Positions 6,718-13,194 of a stretch of 17,768 nucleotides of DNA are shown piece after piece; the stretch's first letter is position 1; the number at the start of each line of letters is the position of its first letter. The DNA is from Anaerolineae bacterium. GTDB lineage: Bacteria; Chloroflexota; Anaerolineae; J102. Below the pieces are notes generated by a model. The model made no database searches. It worked only from the letters and a program-made list of their open reading frames with translations, and had not been told where the DNA came from. Location of the stretch: NCBI GenBank assembly GCA_026985975.1, contig JALSPL010000082.1, forward strand, positions 1 to 17,768, written 5' to 3'. The position numbers and the translations under genes are program-made.

Positions 6718-8373
6718 ATGACTGCAAATACTTATCAACTCACAGCCAAAGAAAAACGCTTCATTGGCTTACACTTCATCTTTGCCATTGCTGCCATCTC
6801 CATCGGCGGCCTTTTTGGCCCGTTCCAGGCCATGGAGCACGCCGGTTGGGATTTTTACACGAAATTTCTGAATCCTATTTTCCATTCTTATTACGAGGGC
6901 CTGACCCTGCACGGCGTCTTGAATGCGTTGATCTGGACGACCTTCTTCATCACCGGGTTCATGACCTTCCTTGTCATCTACGGGCTTAAACGTCCGCTAC
7001 GCTATTTCTGGCTTAACCAAATCGGCTGGTGGACGATGGTGGTCGGTTTGGTCACAGCGGCCATTCCCATCCTGCTGAACGAAGCCTCGGTGCTTTACAC
7101 CTTTTATCCTCCCATGAAGGCGCATTGGGCTTTTTATGTGGGCGTCACCCTGGTGGTGGTGGGCAGTTGGATCGAAGGTTGGGGTTTTTATCTCACCTAC
7201 ATGAAATGGCGCAAGGAAAATCCCAAAACCCGCACGCCCCTCATTGCTTTCATGGCCCTGATCACCATGGTCATGTGGCAGATCGCCACCCTGGGCGCAG
7301 CAGCGGAGCTGCTGGTGGACCTGATCCCCTGGTCGTTGGGACTGCGCGCCGGGCTGGATCCCCAGCTTGATCGCACTTACTTCTGGTGGACGGGACATCC
7401 GCTGGTTTACTTCTGGCTGCTGCCCGCGTACATCTCGTGGTACGCATTCCTGCCCCGGCAGGCGGGGGGCAAGCTGTTCAGCGACTCCCTGGCCCGCTTC
7501 TCCTTCTGGCTCTTCCTGTTGCTCTCGGTGCCGGTGGGCTTCCACCATCAATATGTGGACCCCGGCGTCCCTTCGGGCTGGAAGATGGTGCACTCGTTGC
7601 TGACCTATTCGGTCTTCTTCCCCTCCATGATCACAGCCTTTACAGTGGTGGCGTCATTGGAAAACGCCGGACGGGCCAATGGCGGCAAGGGGTTGCTGGG
7701 GTGGATCGCCAAGCTGCCGTGGAATGACCCCAGTGTGCTGGCGCAGCTTTTGGCGGGGATTCTCTACTTCTTCGGCGGCATCGGCGGGTTGATTAATGCC
7801 TCTTACAATGTCAACCTGGTGGTGCATAACACGGCCTGGGTGCCCGGCCACTTCCATCTCACCGTCTCCACCGCCGTCACCCTCACCTTCATGGGCATCC
7901 TTTACTGGATGGTTCCCTATCTCACCGGCAAAAAACTTTGGTGCAAGAAATGTGCGGTGATTCAGGTGTGGCTGTGGTTCATTGGCATGACTATCTTCTC
8001 CAACGCCATGCACGTGGTGGGTTTGCTGGGCGCTCCCCGGCGCACGCCTCTGGGCCAGGCGCCCTACATCCCCGAAGAATGGGCGGGGCATCTGTTCCGC
8101 GTGGGTCTGGGCGGCGTCATCCTGCTCTTCTCATTGTATCTTTTCGTGGCTGTCATGGTCGGCTCTGTTCTCACCAAGAAACAGGTGGAAAAGGAAGTCG
8201 AGCCGCCTGTGGCCGACTCCCTGTTGGATCCGCAAACCACGCCCCGATGGCTGGATCATTGGGCTCCCTGGCTGATCGGCGCTGCTATCCTGCTCATCAT
8301 TGCCTACGGCCCGCAGCTCATTTACCAGATCAGCACCGCTCAGTTCACATCCCCCGGCTTCCGGGTCTGGTAA
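6718..8373 (+). CDS. coxA: ba3-type cytochrome c oxidase subunit I
   Basis: A 551-residue polytopic heme-copper oxidase subunit that reduces O2 to water and pumps protons. Ligands seen: His65 (low-spin heme, GLTLHGVLNA), CuB His227 with the cross-link Tyr231 (TGHPLVYFWLLPAY), CuB His276-His277 (FHHQYVDPG), and His378 (heme a3) with His380 (low-spin heme) in WVPGHFHLTVSTA. The GHPLVYFWLLPAYI motif and the lack of the usual D-channel motif follow the type B (ba3/cbaA) pattern, usually a high-affinity oxidase. GAGGAG lies just upstream of the ATG. No subunit III, assembly factor or heme A synthase gene is in the window. Confidence 0.96.
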   Translation: MTANTYQLTAKEKRFIGLHFIFAIAAISIGGLFGPFQAMEHAGWDFYTKFLNPIFHSYYEGLTLHGVLNALIWTTFFITGFMTFLVIYGLKRPLRYFWLNQIGWWTMVVGLVTAAIPILLNEASVLYTFYPPMKAHWAFYVGVTLVVVGSWIEGWGFYLTYMKWRKENPKTRTPLIAFMALITMVMWQIATLGAAAELLVDLIPWSLGLRAGLDPQLDRTYFWWTGHPLVYFWLLPAYISWYAFLPRQAGGKLFSDSLARFSFWLFLLLSVPVGFHHQYVDPGVPSGWKMVHSLLTYSVFFPSMITAFTVVASLENAGRANGGKGLLGWIAKLPWNDPSVLAQLLAGILYFFGGIGGLINASYNVNLVVHNTAWVPGHFHLTVSTAVTLTFMGILYWMVPYLTGKKLWCKKCAVIQVWLWFIGMTIFSNAMHVVGLLGAPRRTPLGQAPYIPEEWAGHLFRVGLGGVILLFSLYLFVAVMVGSVLTKKQVEKEVEPPVADSLLDPQTTPRWLDHWAPWLIGAAILLIIAYGPQLIYQISTAQFTSPGFRVW

Positions 8374-8400
8374 CCTCTCTTTTTTCGCCATCCTTCCCGC

Positions 8401-8432
8401 GCCCCGGCGTCGCTTTTGTGTGACGCCGGGGC
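8401..8432. repeat. Perfect 11-base stem hairpin after coxA
   Basis: Arms 8401-8411 and 8422-8432 are exact reverse complements (GCCCCGGCGTC) around a 10-base loop rich in T. There is no T run on the plus side, so it is not a classical intrinsic terminator. It may stabilise the 3' end of the oxidase mRNA or act as a weak terminator. Confidence 0.5.
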
Positions 8433-8444
8433 AAATGCTATTAT
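8416..8444 (+). promoter_or_regulatory. Weak candidate promoter ahead of the cytochrome b fusion gene
   Basis: TTGTGT (8416-8421) and TATTAT (8439-8444) are 17 bases apart, giving a plausible start near 8451. It overlaps the preceding hairpin and the -35 is only 3 of 6, so the fusion gene may instead be read through from coxA. The remaining spacer up to 8608 holds a degenerate repeat and an AGGAG ribosome site near 8593. Confidence 0.25.
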
Positions 8445-8532
8445 ACCGTAAGCCCGTATTCCTGGCCGCGAAAACTCGATGTAAGCACAAGAACTGTAAA
8501 GGAGAGAGACCCCTTCTTTTTATCTCCCGCAT

Positions 8533-8557
8533 CTTCGTGACTTCGTGATCTTCGCGG
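8533..8557. repeat. Degenerate 8-base tandem repeat (CTTCGTGA type)
   Basis: CTTCGTGA at 8533-8540 is repeated at 8541-8548 and followed by TCTTCGCGG. It resembles the CTTTGCGCC-type low-complexity tract at 15289-15313, suggesting the same class of intergenic repeat. No function is evident. Confidence 0.4.
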
Positions 8558-8608
8558 TTTTCTAGCGGGGCAGAATCACAACCATATTACCCAGGAGAAA
8601 TATCTTCT

Positions 8609-11050
8609 ATGTCTCAGTCTGATCCGGACGAAGAAATGGATAAAACTCCTCAGGAAAAATCGGACGTTTCACCGTCGATCCGTCATTCAAATCGCTGGTC
8701 AGCCTTTCACAAATCGGTGGATTGGCCCAAGAGAGAGGGGAATTGGGTCAGGAGTTTATTGAATATCTTTGAGCGTCTCTCTTTGGCGCTGGAAAAACCA
8801 ATCAATCGCGTGGTCAACGAGCCCCATCTGAACCCGCTGTATCACACCGGCACGATAACGGTCTTTTTGCTGATTTTCATCAGCATCACAGGCGTTTACT
8901 TGCTGATGTTTTATCAGTTTGGATTCGATGTGTCCTATTTGGCCGTCTCCATCGTACAAAAGAGCCTGGTGGGACACATTATCCGGGGAGCGCACCGCTA
9001 CGCCTCGGACCTGGCTATCATCATGGCGCTGCTTCACGCCTGGCGCATGTTCTTTATGGATCGTTTCCGCGGCCCGCGCTGGCTGGCCTGGGTCACGGGC
9101 ATGGTGATGGCCGTCGCCATCTGGTTTACAGGCCTGACCGGCTATTGGATGGTGGCGGATGTGCGGGCGCAGACCATCAATCAGATTTTCATCGATCTCA
9201 TCGCACAGCTTCCCAACGGCGATGCGCTAATCCTCAATCATTTCAGCCCCATCGCAGACTCATCGGGCTGGGTGCTATTTGTTTCGCTTTTTTTCATCCA
9301 TATCGGTCTGCCGCTGCTGCTGATTTTGTTCATGTGGCTGCATATCAAACGATTGCAGCGGGGCAAGATCTTGCCGCCACGTTACTGGATATGGCTGTCG
9401 CTGGGCTTCAGTGCAGTGGCTGCAATTTTGATCCCGGTGGGCATGTTGCCCAAACATAACATCGTGCAGTTGCCCGGATCCATGAACATCGATCTCTGGT
9501 ATCTGGCGGCGCTGCCCGCAGCATTGCACTGGAATCCTGCGACGTTTTGGGGACTGAATTTCGTCTTGCTGGCGCTGCTGACCGCCATTCCCTGGCTGTT
9601 GGGCAATTGGGTGCGCCCGAAACTGGAGCCCATCACGGTGCACGAGGACGCCTGTATTGGCTGCACGCTGTGCGCTAAAGATTGTCCCTACAACGCCTTG
9701 ACGATGGCGCCGCGCACCGACGGCAAGCCCCATAAATTCGTGGCGGTGGTGGATCCCAAGCTATGCGTTTCATGCGGCGTTTGCATTGGCAGTTGCCCGA
9801 CCGATGCGCTCACCCTGGGCGATCAGCCTGTAGAAGCAGTTTGGATGGACACGGTGGCCCGGGCATCGCAGCAGGGCGAGAAGCCGGTCAAGGTTGTCTT
9901 CGCCTGCGAACGGCATATCTTCCAGGGAGCCAGGGGCGTCATGTTCGACAAGGAGCATCCCGGCTCCCTGGAGACGGATGAACAGCGCCTGGAGATTGTG
10001 CCCCTGACCTGCGCCGCCATGGCCCACCCTAATCTGGTGGCCCGAGCGCTGGAAGCGGGTGCGGCAGAAGTGCAGGTCATCGGCTGCCCGCCTGAGGATT
10101 GCGCCAATCGCGAGGGGAATCTGTGGGAGGAGCTACGACTGGAACGAGAGCGTCAGCCCAAACTCAAACGCAAGTTTGCGGGCGCTCCCATCAGCATGGA
10201 TTGGGTTCCGCCCAATGATTTCTCCCGGGCGCTGCGCACATCCGAACATCAAACCGAAGCCACATCCTATGGATTCAACCTCAGACAGCAATCGTTCAGC
10301 CGATTATTGCCCGCCTTAGGCCTGCTGGCCCTGCTAATGGCCATCACGGTGGGACTGAGCCTGATGCCCTACAAGGCATTCGGCGACGATCAAGCTGCGA
10401 TAGAGGTTCAGATGCAACATCGCAGCGGCGTGCCAATCTGGACGGGAGAAAGACAGGCGGTGGGGCCCGAAGAGCTCCATCTGGAAACAGCAGCCAACCC
10501 GCATCTCGTCTTACAAATTGATGGCGAGACCCGGGTGGATAAGACCTTCATCCAGAAAGGCGGAGATAAGCCTCTGGCTTACGCCTACGAGATGATCTAT
10601 CTCTCACCCGGCCAACATCATGTGCGGGTAACGCTAACGGATCAGACGAATCAAACTGAGCCCGAAGTCGTGTTCGAAAACGACGTCACCTTGCAGACGC
10701 GGCAAATTCTTCCCATCACCATCAAGGACGCCCGCATCACCGGCGGGGACCCCGAGCGCGGCCGCGAGCTATTCTTTGCCAGCAGCATTGGTCAGAGCAC
10801 CGGCTGCCGCGTTTGTCATTCCATCAAGCCGGGCGAGCGCAAGGTTGGCCCCTCGCTGGCAGGCATCGCCACCCGCGCAGCCACCCGCGTGCCGGGCATG
10901 AGCGCCGAAGAATACATCCGCCAATCCATCGAAGATCCGGGCGCCTACGTGGTGGAGGGCTTTCCCAACGCCATGCTGCCCGATATCGCCGACAAACTCA
11001 GCGATCAGGATATGGACGACATCATCGCTTTCCTGATGACGCTGAAATAA
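8609..11050 (+). CDS. Cytochrome b / 2x[4Fe-4S] ferredoxin / MvhD-like / cytochrome c fusion protein
   Basis: An 813-residue multidomain redox protein. Residues about 65-250 resemble cytochrome b6/b: four helices with bis-His heme pairs His129/His143 and His231/His245 (both H-x13-H). Two further helices follow (about 257-277 and 310-332). Two full [4Fe-4S] motifs are C349-C352-C355-C359 and C386-C389-C392-C396. An MvhD (hydrogenase delta subunit)-like domain spans about 425-520, with Cys433, 468, 493 and 498 (IGCPPEDC). A seventh helix (about 565-586) leads to a roughly 130-residue extracytoplasmic beta-type stretch and a C-terminal cytochrome c with C733-R-V-C736-H737 and probable Met789 ligand. 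Six helices before the iron-sulfur part place it in the cytoplasm, and the seventh exports the cytochrome c. It could oxidise quinol or a cytoplasmic donor and reduce cytochrome c for the upstream ba3 oxidase. Direction and donor are inference. AGGAGA lies 10 bases upstream of the ATG. Confidence 0.9.
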   Translation: MSQSDPDEEMDKTPQEKSDVSPSIRHSNRWSAFHKSVDWPKREGNWVRSLLNIFERLSLALEKPINRVVNEPHLNPLYHTGTITVFLLIFISITGVYLLMFYQFGFDVSYLAVSIVQKSLVGHIIRGAHRYASDLAIIMALLHAWRMFFMDRFRGPRWLAWVTGMVMAVAIWFTGLTGYWMVADVRAQTINQIFIDLIAQLPNGDALILNHFSPIADSSGWVLFVSLFFIHIGLPLLLILFMWLHIKRLQRGKILPPRYWIWLSLGFSAVAAILIPVGMLPKHNIVQLPGSMNIDLWYLAALPAALHWNPATFWGLNFVLLALLTAIPWLLGNWVRPKLEPITVHEDACIGCTLCAKDCPYNALTMAPRTDGKPHKFVAVVDPKLCVSCGVCIGSCPTDALTLGDQPVEAVWMDTVARASQQGEKPVKVVFACERHIFQGARGVMFDKEHPGSLETDEQRLEIVPLTCAAMAHPNLVARALEAGAAEVQVIGCPPEDCANREGNLWEELRLERERQPKLKRKFAGAPISMDWVPPNDFSRALRTSEHQTEATSYGFNLRQQSFSRLLPALGLLALLMAITVGLSLMPYKAFGDDQAAIEVQMQHRSGVPIWTGERQAVGPEELHLETAANPHLVLQIDGETRVDKTFIQKGGDKPLAYAYEMIYLSPGQHHVRVTLTDQTNQTEPEVVFENDVTLQTRQILPITIKDARITGGDPERGRELFFASSIGQSTGCRVCHSIKPGERKVGPSLAGIATRAATRVPGMSAEEYIRQSIEDPGAYVVEGFPNAMLPDIADKLSDQDMDDIIAFLMTLK

Positions 11051-11094
11051 CATCATTTCTGTAATGCCACTTACCTGTTCATGCAAAATTTCAG

Positions 11095-11123
11095 TTGATA
11101 CGCTTCGCGGGCTGCATTATAAT
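11095..11123 (+). promoter_or_regulatory. Near-consensus sigma70-type promoter for the lipoprotein cytochrome c
   Basis: TTGATA (11095-11100, 5 of 6) and TATAAT (11118-11123, 6 of 6) are separated by exactly 17 bases. The expected start near 11130 gives a leader of about 70 bases before the ATG at 11201. This is the strongest promoter in the window and suggests the small cytochrome is made separately and in larger amounts than the upstream fusion. Confidence 0.75.
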
Positions 11124-11200
11124 GATTCTCTCATGTAGTTTCCCAAGCAGCCATCCGATTTTCATCACCTTCTCATTTTCCCTTTTGGAGGCGTCTACTC

Positions 11201-11581
11201 ATGAAAAAAATGATCTTTGTTATCCTGATTCTCTCGTTGTTACTGGTAGCGGTTGCTGCTTGCGGCGGCGGTGGCGATAAAGCCGCTGGCGGCGGTGACG
11301 CCGACGTTGCCGCCGGCAAGGCCTTGTTCAACAAAACCGTGCTCGGCTCCTCTCCCGGCTGCGTCACCTGCCACTCGACAGAGCCTGGTAAGACCATCGT
11401 TGGCCCCTCTTTGGCCGGCATCGCCAGCAAAGGCGAGGATTTCATCCGCGAATCCATCGTGAATCCTGACGCCGATGTGACTGAAGGTTTCCCCGCCGGC
11501 ACCATGCCTTCGACCTTCAAAGATGAACTCAGTGAGCAGGAGATCAATCAGTTGGTCAAATATCTGATGACCCTCAAGTAA
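11201..11581 (+). CDS. Lipoprotein mono-heme cytochrome c
   Basis: A 126-residue precursor. A lipoprotein signal peptide (residues 1-20) ends in the lipobox VAAC, so Cys21 would be lipidated and the protein tethered outside the cytoplasmic membrane. A Gly/Ala-rich linker leads to a class I-like cytochrome c domain with C54-V-T-C57-H58 and probable axial Met102 (AGTMPSTF). It is clearly related to the C-terminal domain of the upstream fusion: both share VGPSLAGIA, EGFP and end in LMTLK. It probably shuttles electrons to the CuA site of the ba3 oxidase. GGAGG lies 9 bases before the ATG. It has its own strong promoter and an intrinsic terminator, so it forms a single-gene unit. Confidence 0.93.
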   Translation: MKKMIFVILILSLLLVAVAACGGGGDKAAGGGDADVAAGKALFNKTVLGSSPGCVTCHSTEPGKTIVGPSLAGIASKGEDFIRESIVNPDADVTEGFPAGTMPSTFKDELSEQEINQLVKYLMTLK

Positions 11582-11601
11582 CACCCTTTTTCAAAAATAC
11601 G

Positions 11602-11630
11602 AAAGCCTCCGCCGCGGCGGGGGCTTTTTT
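11602..11630 (+). terminator. Intrinsic terminator after the lipoprotein cytochrome c
   Basis: A 12-base GC-rich stem (AAAGCCTCCGCC paired with GGCGGGGGCTTT, one G-T wobble) runs straight into a run of six Ts at 11625-11630. It lies 20 bases past the stop codon and closes the respiratory region. Confidence 0.9.
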
Positions 11631-11761
11631 GTGGGGTTGACCTTATTGGTTTAGTATCCGGGTTAAGGGCGTCCTTTTTCGTGCGGCGTCACTGCCCTCC
11701 GCCATTCCGAGACGGACGGGGGAAAAGATGCAGATCAGACTTTTCTGCGTCATCAGCGTTC

Positions 11762-11811
11762 TATTTACGAAGCAGGCATCATGGGCGGCAGCCCGCCGAT
11801 AAGGATGAAAA
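11762..11811. repeat. Hairpin-bearing repeat, copy A
   Basis: It begins with TATTTACGAAGCAG (shared exactly with 12119-12132) and ends with GCCGATAAGGATGAAAA (near-identical in copy B 200 bases on). Between them is the hairpin GGGC-GGCA-GCCC (11783-11794). Confidence 0.6.
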
Positions 11812-11844
11812 TGTGCAAGCCTATTTGGCGCGGGCGGCCAAGCC

Positions 11845-11901
11845 CGTAAAACGTGATGCGTAATGCGTAAGGTCTTCACGTTTTACGATTTACGGATTAC
11901 G
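11845..11901. repeat. Compound inverted repeat of CGTAA-type words
   Basis: CGTAAAACGTGA (11845-11856) is the exact reverse complement of 11876-11887. Interleaved with it, CGTAATGCGTAA (11859-11870) matches the reverse complement of 11890-11901 at 11 of 12 bases. The two nested pairs can form alternative stems. This is a low-complexity intergenic repeat of unknown role. Confidence 0.65.
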
Positions 11902-11960
11902 TGGTTGAGCGCCAGGCCAACGTTGGCTTCGAGAGCGTCTCTGCAAACGACGCCAACGTT

Positions 11961-12011
11961 TATTTTCGGAACAGGTAGCCATGAGCGAATGCTCGCCGAT
12001 AAGAATGAAAA
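11961..12011. repeat. Hairpin-bearing repeat, copy B
   Basis: It aligns with copy A from its TATTT start through GCTCGCCGATAAGAATGAAAA. The central hairpin is GAGC-GAAT-GCTC (11983-11994). The second base pair is changed on both sides relative to copy A, so pairing is kept. Confidence 0.6.
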
Positions 12012-12020
12012 AACGTCTGT

Positions 12021-12105
12021 GTCATTCTGAGTGACCAACGGGAGCGAAGAATCTCGCGTTTGCAGACGGGGAGATTCCTCAGTCGCTGCGCTCCTTCGGA
12101 ATGAC
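12021..12105. mobile_element. 85-base palindromic element (MITE/REP-like)
   Basis: Arms of 35 bases (12021-12055 and 12071-12105) are imperfect inverted repeats around a 15-base centre. The outer ends are GTCATTCTGA and, on the other strand, GTCATTCCGA, and the inner ends are AATCTC on both. Similar GTCATTC...GAATGAC palindromes are known as dispersed repeats in many bacterial genomes; that comparison is from general knowledge. There is no coding capacity. Confidence 0.6.
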
Positions 12106-12118
12106 GTAAACATAACTT

Positions 12119-12208
12119 TATTTACGAAGCAGTAGTGGCGATACGTCGCATATGAGTAAGGCGCTTTAGCGTCTTTCAGCTATGAGCCTGGGCCTATCAG
12201 CCCCAGGC
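12119..12208. repeat. Divergent repeat copy C followed by a run of hairpins
   Basis: It starts with the same 14-mer as copy A (TATTTACGAAGCAG). Three successive hairpins follow: GCGA-TACG-TCGC (12138-12149), a 7-base stem with TTTA loop (12158-12175, one wobble), and GCCTGGG paired with CCCAGGC (12186-12208). It could be a degenerate element or a structured RNA; the strand is unknown. Confidence 0.4.
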
Positions 12209-12273
12209 GGAGGCGGCAGACGTTAACCTCCAACTGAAATAGGACGCACCCGAATGCTTTTCATCGCAGAATC

Positions 12274-12306
12274 GATGACGCCCGTCGCAAACACCCCGGC
12301 GTCATC
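12274..12306 (-). terminator. Hairpin downstream of livF, possible weak terminator
   Basis: GATGACGCC (12274-12282) and GGCGTCATC (12298-12306) form a perfect 9-base stem with a 15-base loop, 32 bases past the livF stop on the minus strand. No T run follows, so termination is uncertain. A smaller palindrome, GCGCATCATGCGC, sits at 12320-12332. Confidence 0.35.
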
Positions 12307-12337
12307 CTCTCGCCCCCACGCGCATCATGCGCCCGCA

Positions 12338-13132
12338 CTACGACAACCAGCGCTTGCGGCGCTTGTAGTGCTTCACCTCGCGATAGCTCTTGCGTTTGCC
12401 CACTTCGGTCAGCCCCAGGTAGAACTCCCGCACGTCGGGATTATCGGCCAGCACCGCCGGCTCCCCTTCCAGCACAATGCGCCCGCTCTCCATGATGAAC
12501 GCGTAGTCGGCGATGCCCAGGGCCAGACGGGCGTTCTGCTCCACCAGCAAAATCGTCACGCCCCGCTCCTGATTGATGCGCTGGATGATGTTGAAGATCT
12601 CCTTCACCAGCAGCGGGGCCAGGCCCAGCGAGGGCTCATCCAGCATCATCAGCTTGGGGCGGGCCATCATCGCCCGGCCAATGGCCAGCATCTGCTGCTC
12701 TCCGCCCGAAAGATAGCCCGCGGTCTGATTGCGCCGCTCCTTCAGCCGCGGAAAATACTCATACACCAGGGCCATATCCTTGCCCACATTCCCTCGATCC
12801 TTGCGGATGTAAGCGCCCGCGCGCAAATTCTCCTCCACGGTCAGATGCTCGAACACGCGGCGCCCCTCCATCACCTGAAAGACGCCCATGCGCACGATGG
12901 ATGACGCCTCCCGGTTGTGGATGGGTTGGTCCTCGAAGATGATTTCGCCATCGGTGACTTCGCCATCCTCCGGCTTCAGCAGCCCCGAGATAGCCTTGAG
13001 GGTGGTGGATTTGCCCGCGCCATTTGCGCCCAGCAGGGCCACGATCTGCCCCTCCTCCACCTGCATGGACATGCCTTTGAGCACGAGGATGACATCGTCG
13101 TAAATGACTTCGATATTATTCAGGCTGAGCAT
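12338..13132 (-). CDS. livF: Branched-chain amino acid-type ABC transporter ATPase LivF
   Basis: A 264-residue ATPase of the LivF type, one of two nucleotide-binding subunits that power import of branched-chain amino acids or related amides and acids. Walker A is GANGAGKST, the signature LSGGEQQ, Walker B LMMLDEPSLGLAP, and the switch region LLVEQNARLAL. The C-terminus carries a basic tail (VKHYKRRKRWLS) beyond the usual LivF core. The frame is open upstream to 13243, but that would overlap livK and add 37 residues before the natural start MLSLNNIEVIYDD, so I start at the ATG at 13132. The ribosome site there is weak. It is the last gene of the cluster, 62 bases after livK. Confidence 0.93.
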   Translation of the reverse strand: MLSLNNIEVIYDDVILVLKGMSMQVEEGQIVALLGANGAGKSTTLKAISGLLKPEDGEVTDGEIIFEDQPIHNREASSIVRMGVFQVMEGRRVFEHLTVEENLRAGAYIRKDRGNVGKDMALVYEYFPRLKERRNQTAGYLSGGEQQMLAIGRAMMARPKLMMLDEPSLGLAPLLVKEIFNIIQRINQERGVTILLVEQNARLALGIADYAFIMESGRIVLEGEPAVLADNPDVREFYLGLTEVGKRKSYREVKHYKRRKRWLS

Positions 13133-13156
13133 AAGTTCTTGACCGTGGGGGATGCG

Positions 13157-13184
13157 GGGCGGGAGCGTCGAAACGCCCCCGCCC
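13157..13184 (-). promoter_or_regulatory. Very stable intercistronic hairpin with UUCG loop between livK and livF
   Basis: Arms 13157-13168 and 13173-13184 form 11 GC-rich pairs with one mismatch. On the minus-strand transcript the loop is TTCG, a hyperstable tetraloop. It starts 10 bases after the livK stop and has no following T run. It fits an mRNA-stabilising or partial attenuation element that lets livK exceed livF. Confidence 0.6.
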
Positions 13185-13194
13185 GAAGATGAGA

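Larger units (their letters stand above)
11631..12337. other. About 700-base repeat-rich gap without a convincing gene
   Basis: Between the cytochrome c terminator and the end of livF I find only short, unconvincing reading frames. The stretch holds the repeats listed separately: a hairpin repeat in two clear copies plus one divergent copy, a compound inverted repeat, an 85-base palindromic element, and several small hairpins. It looks like an accumulation site for non-autonomous elements between two convergent units. No transposase remnant was recognised. Confidence 0.7.

Noticed and set aside
12021..12105. tRNA gene
   Set aside because: The fold is one long palindrome without cloverleaf arms or a TTC-type loop. 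No tRNA was found elsewhere in the window.
11681..12113. Small open frames in the repeat-rich gap
   Set aside because: Each is short, crosses repeats and palindromes, and lacks a ribosome site or protein-like composition.
11762..12208. CRISPR array
   Set aside because: The repeats are few, unevenly spaced and divergent, with no regular spacers and no cas genes.
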